47,876 nucleotides of DNA from Novosphingobium sp. (GTDB lineage: Bacteria; Pseudomonadota; Alphaproteobacteria; Sphingomonadales; Sphingomonadaceae). The stretch lies in contig NZ_JAIXPP010000019.1 of NCBI RefSeq assembly GCF_027486195.1, positions 1-47,876 of the forward strand, read 5' to 3'. A program made the translations under genes and the position numbers. The notes under the pieces are model-generated. The model made no database searches, was not told the origin of the DNA, and saw only the letters and a list, made by a program, of their open reading frames with translations. Below, piece by piece: positions 25,458-33,926 of the stretch; position 1 is the first letter of the stretch; each line of letters opens with the position of its first letter.

Positions 25458-25916
25458 ATGTTCGGCATTGCGCCAGACGAGATGCTCCTCGTCGTGATCG
25501 TGGCGATCATCGTCATCGGTCCGAAAGACCTGCCGCTTGCATTGCGCACCGCCGGTCGCTGGATCGGCAAGATCCGCCGTGTTTCCGGCCACTTCCGCAC
25601 CGGCCTCGAAACCATGATCCGCGAGGCGGAGATGGAGGAGATGGAGCGCAAGTGGAAGGAACAGAACGCGGCGATCATGGCGGCTCATCCCGCACCTGAT
25701 CCAGCCGCAGGCCAGAGCGCCGAGGCAACCGCCGACCAGAACGATCCGCCGCCTCTCATGCAGGCGCTGCCCGCGCCAGCGCCAATCGATCCCGAAGTGG
25801 CCGCTGTCGCGCCTAGCGAGCCACTGGCCGAGGCACTGGCCGAGCCGCTGGCCGAATCGGTTGGCGAAATGCTCCCCATCGCCGAACGCCCCGCGCGACC
25901 ACGGGGCAGCGCATGA
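25458..25916 (+). CDS. tatB: Sec-independent translocase subunit TatB
   Basis: 152 residues. M-F-G-I-A-P-D-E-M-L-L-V-V-I-V-A-I-I-V-I-G-P-K-D-L-P-L-A-L is a TatB start (the A-P-D-E-M form replaces the common G-F-S-E-L), followed by the amphipathic T-A-G-R-W-I-G-K-I-R helix. The C-terminal half is Ala/Pro/Glu-rich with A-L-A-E-P-L-A-E repeats. With TatC it recognises twin-arginine signals. Overlaps tatC by four bases. Confidence 0.92.
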   Translation: MFGIAPDEMLLVVIVAIIVIGPKDLPLALRTAGRWIGKIRRVSGHFRTGLETMIREAEMEEMERKWKEQNAAIMAAHPAPDPAAGQSAEATADQNDPPPLMQALPAPAPIDPEVAAVAPSEPLAEALAEPLAESVGEMLPIAERPARPRGSA

Positions 25917-26698
25917 TGGTTAGCGATATCGACGAGACGCAGGCCCCGCTGCTCGATCACCTGTTGGAGCTGCGCACCCGACTGCTGCGCTGCGTCTATG
26001 CCATCGCGATTGCCTTCGTGGTGTGCTTCTATTTTGCCAACCAGATCCTCGCGATTCTGGTCCAGCCGCTGGTCCATGCCTTTCCGGCGGGGCAGGGCAA
26101 GCTCATCTACACCAAGCTCTATTCGGCGTTCTTCGTCGACTTGAAGGTGTCGCTCTTCGCAGCGTTAATGGTCAGCTTCCCGGTGATCTCCAACCAGCTT
26201 TGGGCCTTCATCGCGCCGGGGCTCTATGCGCGCGAGAAGAAGGCCTTCCTGCCCTTCCTGATCGCGACGCCGATCCTCTTCACGATGGGCGCAAGCCTTG
26301 CCTATTTCATCGTGATGCCCACTGCTTTCCGCTGGTTCATCGGCTTCCAGGGGGATCGCGGCGGCCTGCAACTCGAGGCGCTGCCGGGGATCGAGGAATA
26401 TCTCAATCTCGTGATGCAGTTCATCTTCGCCTTCGGGATCAGCTTCCTTCTGCCCGTGCTGCTGATGCTGCTGAACCGCGCCGGGATCGTCACCCGCGCG
26501 CAGCTCGTGGCGGCGCGGCGCTACGTGATCGTCGGCATCACCGCGCTCGCTGCCGTGATCACCCCGCCCGATGTGCTCAGCCAGCTCATGCTCGCGATTC
26601 CGCTGATGATCCTCTTCGAAGGCACGCTCGTCGTGATGCGCTTTGCCGAGAACAAGGACGCTGCGGAAAAGGCCAAGGCCGAAATCGCCGGGGCCTGA
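25913..26698 (+). CDS. tatC: Sec-independent translocase subunit TatC
   Basis: 261 residues with six predicted membrane helices. The signature L-L-D-H-L-L-E-L-R-T-R-L near the start, F-W-type P2 region N-Q-L-W-A-F-I-A-P-G-L-Y-A-R-E-K-K and the E in L-P-G-I-E-E-Y are typical of the twin-arginine receptor. Last gene of the run that began at argS; ends four bases from the convergent GST gene. Confidence 0.95.
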   Translation: MMVSDIDETQAPLLDHLLELRTRLLRCVYAIAIAFVVCFYFANQILAILVQPLVHAFPAGQGKLIYTKLYSAFFVDLKVSLFAALMVSFPVISNQLWAFIAPGLYAREKKAFLPFLIATPILFTMGASLAYFIVMPTAFRWFIGFQGDRGGLQLEALPGIEEYLNLVMQFIFAFGISFLLPVLLMLLNRAGIVTRAQLVAARRYVIVGITALAAVITPPDVLSQLMLAIPLMILFEGTLVVMRFAENKDAAEKAKAEIAGA

Positions 26699-26702
26699 TC
26701 GG

Positions 26703-27626
26703 TCAGTATCGCGTCACACCGAATCCGTGCCGCGGAAAGTGAACGTGAACGATTCCGGTCAACGCGTGTTCGCGGCGGATCACGATGGCCTGGGTGTCGC
26801 ACCGCAGCAGGGTGCCGTGGCTTGGCATCACACCGTAATCGACCGGGGCCACGTTGACTTCGGTGCCGGGCGGGAAGGCGGGGATGTCGCTGGCCTGCTC
26901 GACGGGCAGGGGATCGGCGGCGTGGGCGGTGGCGAGCGCATCGTCCGCCGTGATCGCCTCGCCAGGATGCTCGCCGAACTTGCGCATGCGGTCCATCCAG
27001 CCGCTGACGCGGGTGTGGGCTGCGAGCCAGTCGGCCATGCCGCCGCCAGCGTGGATGAACCACAGCATGTGGTAGACCGCGAAATCGGCAACGCTGACGC
27101 CTGCACCGAACAGGCAGGCACGGCCATCGCCGAGCTGGGCCTCCATTTCGGCAAGGAACCGGGCGTAGCGCGCCTTGGCCTCATCGACGGCGGGACGGCG
27201 AACCTGCGCGCCTTGCGCGAAGTTGGCGCGGTCCTCGGCGAAGGCCTGCGCGGTGGCGGGATCGGCGAAGAAATTGCCCATATTCTCGGGCAGGAAGCGC
27301 AGCGTAACGGCGGCCCAGAACAGCTCGGTATCCACCCAGCGCGCTAGAGTTTGCACGGCAAGCAACTGGCTGGCGGGAAAGAGGCTGGGGCCGCTGCCCT
27401 TGCTGTCGAGGTATTCGGCAATCAGCGCGGTATCGCAGTAGACGTCCGCGCCGACCTGCAGCACCGGAATGCGCCGGTATCCGCCAGTGAGCGCAATGGT
27501 CGCCGGGCGCGGCATGACCATCGATACCTGCAGCGAGCGCCAAGCCAGCCCCTTGGCGCCGAAGATGGCCCGCACCTTTTCCGAGAAGGGCGATTCCGGG
27601 TAGTGGTGCAGGATCAGGTCGGTCAT
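26703..27626 (-). CDS. Glutathione S-transferase family protein
   Basis: 307 residues, longer than usual GSTs (about 200-220). The thioredoxin-like N-domain (residues 1-80) has Y-P-E-S-P-F-S-E-K-V-R near the active site and R-R-I-P-V-L-Q-V-G with the conserved cis-proline; the helical C-domain covers about 90-220. The last 90 residues (D-A-A-D-P-L-P-V-E-Q-A-S ... H-F-P-R-H-G-F) form an extra C-terminal domain. No catalytic claim is possible: the usual Ser/Tyr/Cys is not clear. Convergent with tatC. Confidence 0.8.
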   Translation of the reverse strand: MTDLILHHYPESPFSEKVRAIFGAKGLAWRSLQVSMVMPRPATIALTGGYRRIPVLQVGADVYCDTALIAEYLDSKGSGPSLFPASQLLAVQTLARWVDTELFWAAVTLRFLPENMGNFFADPATAQAFAEDRANFAQGAQVRRPAVDEAKARYARFLAEMEAQLGDGRACLFGAGVSVADFAVYHMLWFIHAGGGMADWLAAHTRVSGWMDRMRKFGEHPGEAITADDALATAHAADPLPVEQASDIPAFPPGTEVNVAPVDYGVMPSHGTLLRCDTQAIVIRREHALTGIVHVHFPRHGFGVTRY

Positions 27627-27703
27627 TGCCTTGGTTCCTCGGCTGGCGAAGCTGGTGTTCTATCCAGCCAAGGGCGGGTCCGTCCACCATGACTCATGCG
27701 CGA

Positions 27704-28399
27704 TCATCCGCCCTTCCGGCAATCGGTCAGGATGCGGCCGAAGTTGGTTCCGTTCACCGCGATGGACACGTCCTTGAAGCTGTACTGCGCGTATTCCTGG
27801 ACGGTCCCGCTGCCAAACTGGCCGCTCCCGGATCCTCCGTGAACGAAGCGCAGGGCGATGGTTTGCGGACTTTTCGGCAGCCGGGAAAGCAGCTGTTGCA
27901 GATTGACATAAACGTCTTGGGAGTTGCTGGCGGGAAGGCGCAAGGTTTCCGCTCCATTCGCGGCTGACTGTTGCCACGAACCAGCAGATGTGGCGGGAAA
28001 TTCCGTGGCTGGATCAAACGCGGGCTGCGGATCACGATACACCACGGGCTCAGCCTGATCGAGCTTGTAGATCATGGCGTCGAGCGATGGCCCGGTGCCG
28101 CTTGAGTTCGAGCCTACCGAACTCGCCGTCAGGGTCAGTTCGTTGTTCTCGGGATGGGAGACGTTGTGAACGCACTTTGCCACAAGGAACAGCGCGCCCG
28201 GCACGTCCTCCATCGGAAATCGTGCAGTAGCGGTCGAGGTCGTGATCCCGAGGAAACCGTCCTCGTTGCGAGTATAGTCAAACTGGTCCCCGCGTGGACC
28301 TGTCTCGATCGTGCAGGAAGCCAGTGCCGCCCCGGCCAGTGCAGCAAGGGCAAACGAAGGCAAAGGGATCGTTGCCACGCGCATCAAATTCGGGTCCAT
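27704..28399 (-). CDS. Hypothetical lipoprotein
   Basis: 231 residues from ATG 28399 (28384 and TTG 28429 are alternatives; none has a strong ribosome binding site). The signal L-A-A-L-A-G-A-A-L-A-S-C is a lipobox. The mature protein has strands and a Gly/Ser-rich segment (G-G-S-G-S-G-Q-F-G-S-G) near the C-terminus, and ends in G-R-I-L-T-D-C. No family recognised. Alone between the GST and amidohydrolase genes. Confidence 0.65.
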   Translation of the reverse strand: MDPNLMRVATIPLPSFALAALAGAALASCTIETGPRGDQFDYTRNEDGFLGITTSTATARFPMEDVPGALFLVAKCVHNVSHPENNELTLTASSVGSNSSGTGPSLDAMIYKLDQAEPVVYRDPQPAFDPATEFPATSAGSWQQSAANGAETLRLPASNSQDVYVNLQQLLSRLPKSPQTIALRFVHGGSGSGQFGSGTVQEYAQYSFKDVSIAVNGTNFGRILTDCRKGG

Positions 28400-28494
28400 T
28401 GTCTGAAAGAACTGCGGGAAGCCCTGCAAGCAGCGGCCAGTTCCGGGACCTTATATCCGATTCATGCACTTGCAGGTTAACACCGTGCCCGCCC

Positions 28495-30201
28495 CTACTT
28501 CTTCACCGGCTCCGCACCCGCCGCGCCGCCATCGGGCTTTTCGGCGTCCCAGACCTTGCCGCCGCCGACCCAGGTTTCAAACACTCTGGTCTTGCGGATG
28601 GCTTCGGGCGTGGCGATCATCGGGTCGGTATCGACGAAGATGAAATCGGCGCGCAGCCCCGGGGCGAGGCGGCCGAAGCGCTTTTCGGCGAACCCGGCGT
28701 AGGCGGCCTGCGCGGTGTATCCGGCCAGTGCCGTCTCGCGGCCGACGCGTTCCTGCGGCTGCCAGCCTTGCGGCGGCTGGCCGTTTTCGTCCACGCGGCT
28801 GATCGCGGCGGCAAAGCCGGCCCAGGGATCGGGGAGCTCGACCGGGCTGTCCGAGCCGAAGGCCAGAACCGCACCGTTCGCCTTCGCCGAAGCCCAGGCG
28901 TAGGCACCCGCCAGCCGGTTCGGCCCGAGCCGGGCCTCCGCCATCAGGCGGTCCGATGTCTGGTGGACGGGCTGCATCGAGGCGATGAGGCCGACCGACT
29001 TTGCCACCCGCGCGGCAATCGGCCAGTCGGCAGGATCGATCACCTGCGCATGCTCGATGCGCCAGCGCCGGTCACCCTTGTAGGTCTGCGCAAGGTCTTC
29101 CATCGCACCGAGCAGCACCGCGTTCGCCTCGTCACCGATGGCGTGAACGGCGATCTGGTATTGGTCCATCGCCGCGCGGCTCATCAGATTGCCGAGCTGC
29201 GTCTGCGTGAGGCGGGGGAGGCCGCGCGTATCGGGCTTGTCCGCGTAGGGCGCCTTGAGCCAGGCCCCGCGCGATCCCAGCGCGCCGTCCATATAGAGCT
29301 TCACGCCGTTGAGCCGCAGCCGGTCTGCATAGAGCCAGGGCGAGGGGCCAGGGCCACCGATCTCGACCGTGTTCTCGATCCCCGAGCCATAGGCCATGAT
29401 CCGCACGTAGAGCGTGTTGAGGTCCCCCGCGCGGCGGAAGGTCTGCCAGTCTTCCATGGTCGAGCCCATGTCGGCCACGGCGGTGAGGCCGCGCCGGTAG
29501 AACTCGCGCTGGGCGAGCGCGAAGGCAGCGTCGTAATCGCGCGCTGTTGGCGGCGGGACATGCGCGCCGACGAGATCGGAAGCGTTGTCGACCAGCACGC
29601 CCGCCGGGCTGCCATCGGCAAGGTGGATGATTTCGCCCCCACTGGGCGCCTTGCTTGCGGCGGTCACCCCGCCCGCCTTGAGTGCTGCGGTATTGGCCCA
29701 GCCGGCGTGCCCATCGGCGCGTTCAAGCCAGACGGGGCGGTCCGCGACCACGGCATCAAGTTCTGCAGCGGTCGGAAAGCGGCCAAGCTTCCAGCGCTCC
29801 TGATTCCAGCCGCGCCCGATCAGCCACGGCCTGTCGGGGTGCGCCTTGGCATAGGCGGCGATTTTCTCGAGCGCCTCGGCAAGGCTGTTCGTTTCCGAAA
29901 GGTCGAGCGTCAGCGCGGCAAAGCCCGTGCTCATCACGTGAACGTGCGCATCGATCAGGCCGGGCAGCATGATCCGCCCCTTGCCGTCGATGCGATACTG
30001 GAAACCCTTCTTCGGCGTCTTCTCGCCTTCGTGGATCAGCGCCTTCACCACGCCGGCATCGTCCATCAGCATGGCCTTGAACCGCTCGACATGGCCGTCC
30101 GCGCCGATGGTCTGGCCGGCCACGTTGTCGATCAGGGTGTCGGCGTGGGCGGGGGCGGCGAATGCCAAAGTTGCGAAAGCGGCGAGGCCAAAACGGACCA
30201 T
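28495..30201 (-). CDS. Secreted amidohydrolase (YtcJ-like, amidohydrolase 3)
   Basis: 568 residues from ATG 30201, which overlaps the stop of the upstream gene. Signal peptide M-V-R-F-G-L-A-A-F-A-T-L-A-F-A-A-P-A-H-A indicates export. The metal site begins with L-P-G-L-I-D-A-H-V-H-V-M; later elements are N-G-V-K-L-Y-M-D-G-A-L-G-S-R-G-A-W, R-I-E-H-A-Q-V and the final Asp in A-F-G-S-D-S-P-V. Members of this group hydrolyse amides or formamides, but most lack a known substrate. Co-transcribed with the dehydrogenase gene 5' to it. Confidence 0.83.
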   Translation of the reverse strand: MVRFGLAAFATLAFAAPAHADTLIDNVAGQTIGADGHVERFKAMLMDDAGVVKALIHEGEKTPKKGFQYRIDGKGRIMLPGLIDAHVHVMSTGFAALTLDLSETNSLAEALEKIAAYAKAHPDRPWLIGRGWNQERWKLGRFPTAAELDAVVADRPVWLERADGHAGWANTAALKAGGVTAASKAPSGGEIIHLADGSPAGVLVDNASDLVGAHVPPPTARDYDAAFALAQREFYRRGLTAVADMGSTMEDWQTFRRAGDLNTLYVRIMAYGSGIENTVEIGGPGPSPWLYADRLRLNGVKLYMDGALGSRGAWLKAPYADKPDTRGLPRLTQTQLGNLMSRAAMDQYQIAVHAIGDEANAVLLGAMEDLAQTYKGDRRWRIEHAQVIDPADWPIAARVAKSVGLIASMQPVHQTSDRLMAEARLGPNRLAGAYAWASAKANGAVLAFGSDSPVELPDPWAGFAAAISRVDENGQPPQGWQPQERVGRETALAGYTAQAAYAGFAEKRFGRLAPGLRADFIFVDTDPMIATPEAIRKTRVFETWVGGGKVWDAEKPDGGAAGAEPVKK

Positions 30202-31109
30202 CAGTTGTTCCCCCGGCGCGGCAGGCGGCGGATCAGGGCGCTCGTGTCCTGCCGTCCGCCGCCCAGTGCCTGCACATCGGCGTAGAACTGGTCGATCAGC
30301 GCGGTGGTGGGCACGCTGGCCCCCACGCCGCGCGCTTCCTCGATGGCGAGGCCGAGGTCCTTGCGCATCCAGTCGACCGCGAAGCCGAAATCGAATTCGT
30401 CCTTCGCCATGGTGTGCCAGCGGTTGTCCATCTGCCACGATTGCGCAGCGCCGCCGGAGATCGCCTCGAAGACTTTGTCGAGATCGAGCCGCGCCGCCTG
30501 CGCGAAGCGGATAGCCTCGGCAAGGCCCGCGATGGCACCGGCGATGCACATCTGGTTGGCCATCTTGGCGGTCTGCCCCGCGCCGGGCTTGCCGACATGG
30601 ACCACGCGCTTGGCATAGGCGGACAGCACTTCGCGCGCCGCATCGACCGCCTTTTCGCTGCCGCCGCACATGATCGAAAGCGTGCCCGCTTCGGCGCCCG
30701 ATTGCCCGCCGGTGACGGGCGCATCGACGCAAAGAAGCTCCTTGTCGCGGCCCTCGACCGCAATCTGGCGGGCAATTCGTGCCGAAACGGTGGTATGATC
30801 GATGAACAGCGCGCCCCGCTTCAGCGTAGAGAACACGCCGGTGGGACTGAGCACAACGTCCGAGAGATCATCATCGTTGCCGACGCAGGTGATCGCCACG
30901 TCCGCACCCTCTGCCGCTTCCGCCGGGCTCGTGGCCACGCGCACGGCAAGCCCCGGATTCGCGGCCTGCCAGGCCTGTGCCCGCGCCGGTGTGCGGTTGT
31001 AGATGGTGAGGTGATGGCCGGCAGTGCCGAGATGGCGGGCCATGGCCCCGCCCATTACGCCAAGACCAAGGAAGGAAACGTTGAGCGGTAGGGAAGCTGC
31101 GTCTGTCAT
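30201..31109 (-). CDS. NAD(P)-dependent oxidoreductase (3-hydroxyisobutyrate dehydrogenase family)
   Basis: 302 residues from ATG 31109. N-terminal Rossmann motif F-L-G-L-G-V-M-G-G-A-M-A-R-H-L; the substrate-binding D-A-P-V-T-G-G motif and catalytic lysine in G-Q-T-A-K-M-A-N-Q are present, defining the beta-hydroxyacid dehydrogenase family (3-hydroxyisobutyrate, tartronate semialdehyde, GLYR types). The asparagine-type N-R after I-Y suggests NADP-binding tendency. Start codon of the downstream amidohydrolase overlaps its stop. Confidence 0.83.
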   Translation of the reverse strand: MTDAASLPLNVSFLGLGVMGGAMARHLGTAGHHLTIYNRTPARAQAWQAANPGLAVRVATSPAEAAEGADVAITCVGNDDDLSDVVLSPTGVFSTLKRGALFIDHTTVSARIARQIAVEGRDKELLCVDAPVTGGQSGAEAGTLSIMCGGSEKAVDAAREVLSAYAKRVVHVGKPGAGQTAKMANQMCIAGAIAGLAEAIRFAQAARLDLDKVFEAISGGAAQSWQMDNRWHTMAKDEFDFGFAVDWMRKDLGLAIEEARGVGASVPTTALIDQFYADVQALGGGRQDTSALIRRLPRRGNN

Positions 31110-31214
31110 GCCCGGCGTTCTAGCCGCTTTGCCGCGCGCTGCCAGCCAGAATCGCGCCACCTCCGCGCAAACGGTGCTTGCCGCGCGACGGTGCCGCGGG
31201 CTAGCGCGCCGCCC

Positions 31215-31589
31215 ATGTCTAGCACTTCTGGGTCTCGCACTTCTGGATTCGCCGCGTTTGCCGCGCCTGCCTTCTGGCTCTGCCTGACCGGCGCGGTGAC
31301 GCTGGCCTTGCTTCCCCATGCGACCAATCTTCCCGAACTGAACGACAAGGCGCAGCACATGCTGGCCTTTGGCACGCTCGCGCTGCTCGGCGCGTTGGCG
31401 TTTCCGCGCTTTCCCAAGCTCCACCTGGCCGAGCGGCTGTCGTTCCTCGGCGCGCTGGTCGAGGTGCTCCAGGCGATCCCCTCGCTCCACCGCGATTGCG
31501 ATATCCGCGATTGGATCGCCGATACGATCGCGATCGTGGCCGTGCTGGCCTTGCTCCACCTGTTCAATCTGCCTCGACGCAAGCGCTGA
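31215..31589 (+). CDS. VanZ-like membrane protein
   Basis: 124 residues from ATG 31215. Three to four hydrophobic segments. The VanZ-like elements D-K-A-Q-H-M-L-A-F-G-T-L-A-L-L-G and a following G-A-L-V-E-V-L-Q-A-I ... R-D-W-I-A-D-T-I-A-I are recognisable. Function unknown; some family members influence envelope or teicoplanin resistance. Small gene between divergent and same-strand housekeeping genes. Confidence 0.7.
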   Translation: MSSTSGSRTSGFAAFAAPAFWLCLTGAVTLALLPHATNLPELNDKAQHMLAFGTLALLGALAFPRFPKLHLAERLSFLGALVEVLQAIPSLHRDCDIRDWIADTIAIVAVLALLHLFNLPRRKR

Positions 31590-31639
31590 TCGCGACGAAG
31601 GTTCCCTTCAGGGCAGGTTTCGATTAGGGGCCGTAGCCC

Positions 31640-32875
31640 ATGAACACGACGACAACCGCCGCCCCGCTGCTGACCCTTGATGATGTGCGCGCTGCTGCCG
31701 CGCGGATCGCCGGACAGGTCGTGCGCACGCCCACGCTGCACAGCAAGACGTTGAGCGAGATTACCGGCGCGGAGATCTGGCTGAAGTTCGAGAACCTGCA
31801 GTTCACCGCCGCCTACAAGGAGCGCGGCGCGCTCAATGCGCTGCTCCAGCTGAGCGAGGAACAGCGCGCGAAGGGTGTGATCGCGGCTTCGGCAGGCAAC
31901 CACGCGCAGGGGCTTTCGTATCACGGCACGCGGCTTGGCATGCCCGTCACCATCGTGATGCCGCGCACCACGCCCACGGTGAAGATCATGCAGACCGAAA
32001 GCGTCGGCGGCAACGTCGTGCTCGAGGGCGAGACGTTCGACGAGGCCTATGCCCACGCCCGCAAGCTCGAGGCCGAGCGCGGCATGACCTTCGTCCATCC
32101 CTTCGACGATCCCCATGTGGCCGCAGGGCAAGGCACCGTCGCGCTCGAAATGCTGGAGGATATTCCCGGGCTTGATACGCTGGTCGTACCGATCGGCGGG
32201 GGCGGCCTGCTTTCGGGCATGGGCACCGCCGCGCGCGGGATCAAGCCTTCGATCGGGCTGGTCGGTGTGCAGGCCACGCTGTTCCCCTCGATGTATGCCA
32301 AGCTCAAGGGCCTCGATCTGCCCTGCGGCGGCGATACGATCGCCGAAGGCATCGCGGTGAAGGAGCCTGGCACGTTTACGTCCGCCGTGCTCAAGAAGAT
32401 CGTCGACGATATCGTGCTGGTGAGCGAGCCGGCGCTGGAAACCGCCGTCGCGGTGCTGCTGCAGATCGAGAAGACCGTGGTTGAAGGCGCGGGCGCAGCC
32501 GGGCTGGCCGCGGTGATGACGCATCGCAAGCGCTTTGCCGGGCGCAAGATCGGCCTCGTGCTGTGCGGCGGCAATATCGATACGCGCCTGCTCGCCAACG
32601 TGCTGCTGCGCGATCTTGCCCGCTCCGGGCGCCTTGCCCGGCTCAGGCTCACCCTGCAGGATCGGCCCGGCGCGCTGTTCAAGGTGGTGGAGGATTTCAA
32701 CCGCCACCAGGTCAACATTCTCGAGGTCTGGCACAACCGCATCTTCACCTCGCTGCCGGCCAAGGGCCTTACCGCGGAGATCGAATGCGAGGCGCGCGAC
32801 CGCGAGCAGATCGATCTGCTGGTCGCGAGCCTGCGCGCCAAGGGCTATGATGTGACGCAAGTGGAACTCGGTTAA
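31640..32875 (+). CDS. ilvA: Threonine ammonia-lyase
   Basis: 411 residues. PLP enzyme converting threonine to 2-oxobutyrate, first step of isoleucine synthesis. The PLP lysine lies in F-T-A-A-Y-K-E-R-G-A-L-N, with A-S-A-G-N-H-A-Q-G and the glycine-rich G-G-G-G-L-L-S-G phosphate loop. A C-terminal ACT domain (about 335-411, L-R-L-T-L-Q-D-R-P-G-A-L-F-K-V) suggests allosteric control; the length is the single-ACT type common in alphaproteobacteria, shorter than E. coli IlvA. Confidence 0.93.
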   Translation: MNTTTTAAPLLTLDDVRAAAARIAGQVVRTPTLHSKTLSEITGAEIWLKFENLQFTAAYKERGALNALLQLSEEQRAKGVIAASAGNHAQGLSYHGTRLGMPVTIVMPRTTPTVKIMQTESVGGNVVLEGETFDEAYAHARKLEAERGMTFVHPFDDPHVAAGQGTVALEMLEDIPGLDTLVVPIGGGGLLSGMGTAARGIKPSIGLVGVQATLFPSMYAKLKGLDLPCGGDTIAEGIAVKEPGTFTSAVLKKIVDDIVLVSEPALETAVAVLLQIEKTVVEGAGAAGLAAVMTHRKRFAGRKIGLVLCGGNIDTRLLANVLLRDLARSGRLARLRLTLQDRPGALFKVVEDFNRHQVNILEVWHNRIFTSLPAKGLTAEIECEARDREQIDLLVASLRAKGYDVTQVELG

Positions 32876-32960
32876 GCCTCTTTCGTCACACTCCCGGCCG
32901 TTCGCATCCCGTTTCGGTACGGTCACCGGCCTGTCTGGGGCACGGCTGCGAAATCCCTGC

Positions 32961-32987
32961 CGATTAACTACCTTTGATGGTTAATCG
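32961..32987. promoter_or_regulatory. 8-bp inverted repeat before the Ate/Bpt gene
   Basis: CGATTAAC (32961-32968) and GTTAATCG (32980-32987) are perfect complements 11 bases apart, 27 bases before ATG 33015. A possible operator or leader hairpin; no binding protein can be named. Confidence 0.35.
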
Positions 32988-33014
32988 CTCTTTCACCAAT
33001 CGCCCGGGTAAGGC

Positions 33015-33926
33015 ATGTTGCCTCTGTCAGCGCTGCAGGATGGTCCGGCGGCGCGAGAGGATACCGCCCAGGCCGTGACTGCGCCCGTCCGCTTTCCCCG
33101 CTTCTTCGTGACGAGCCCGATGCCGTGCCCCTATCTGCCGGGGAAGACGGAGCGAAAGGTGTTCACGGAGCTCAAGGGCCCCAATGCCGACGAGCTCAAC
33201 GATGCGCTGGGCCGCATCGGCTTTCGCCGCAGCCAGACGGTGGCCTATCGCCCCAGCTGCATCGATTGCTCGGCCTGCATTTCGGTGCGCGTGGCGGCGG
33301 GTGAGTTCGTGCCTTCGGCCACCCAGCGCAAGAACCTCAAGCGCAACAGCGATCTCGTCGTCTCCGCGTGCAAGCCGTGGTCCACGCCGGAACAATTCGA
33401 GCTGCTCCAGCGTTATCTGGCCGCGCGCCATCCCGGTGGCGGCATGGCCTCGATGGACGAGATGGACTTCGCCGACATGGTCGAGCACACCCCGGTCCAG
33501 AGCTTCGTGATCGAGTATCGCGAGCCTGGTGTCGACGGGAAGCCCGGCAAACTCGTCGGCGCATGCCTGACCGACCGTCAGGGCGATGGGCTGTCGATGA
33601 TCTACAGCTTCTACGAACCCGATCATGCCGAGCGCCGGGGGCTTGGCAATTTCATCATTCTGGACCACATCCTTCATGCCGCCCGAATTGGTCTTCCCTA
33701 TGTCTATCTCGGATATTGGGTCGAAGGATCGGCGCGGATGCAGTATAAGGTCCGCTATCGGCCGCTCGAACGGCTGGGCCGCGAAGGATGGGAACGCTTT
33801 GACCCCGATGAGCAGGCCCGCGCGATCGACCGCGCTGCGACCGCAGGGGGTGCGGATCGGCGAATCGCGGACGATACCGGCAAGGACGGTCTTGCCGCCG
33901 CACAGGCACAGTACCGCCAGATCTGA
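33015..33926 (+). CDS. Arginyl/leucyl-tRNA-protein transferase (Ate/Bpt family)
   Basis: 303 residues. N-degron enzyme adding Leu (Bpt) or Arg (Ate) to N-terminal Asp/Glu. The N-terminal cysteine-containing region P-M-P-C-P-Y-L-P and S-C-I-D-C-S-A-C, and the conserved [25 protein letters not shown] motifs are present. Bacterial members are mostly leucyltransferases (Bpt); specificity cannot be read here. tamA starts inside its last 35 bases, in another frame. Confidence 0.9.
   Translation: MLPLSALQDGPAAREDTAQAVTAPVRFPRFFVTSPMPCPYLPGKTERKVFTELKGPNADELNDALGRIGFRRSQTVAYRPSCIDCSACISVRVAAGEFVPSATQRKNLKRNSDLVVSACKPWSTPEQFELLQRYLAARHPGGGMASMDEMDFADMVEHTPVQSFVIEYREPGVDGKPGKLVGACLTDRQGDGLSMIYSFYEPDHAERRGLGNFIILDHILHAARIGLPYVYLGYWVEGSARMQYKVRYRPLERLGREGWERFDPDEQARAIDRAATAGGADRRIADDTGKDGLAAAQAQYRQI

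Noticed and set aside
32963..32985. CtrA-type site (TTAA-N7-TTAAC)
   Set aside because: The TTAA halves are 13 bases apart and inverted, not a 7-base direct spacing.
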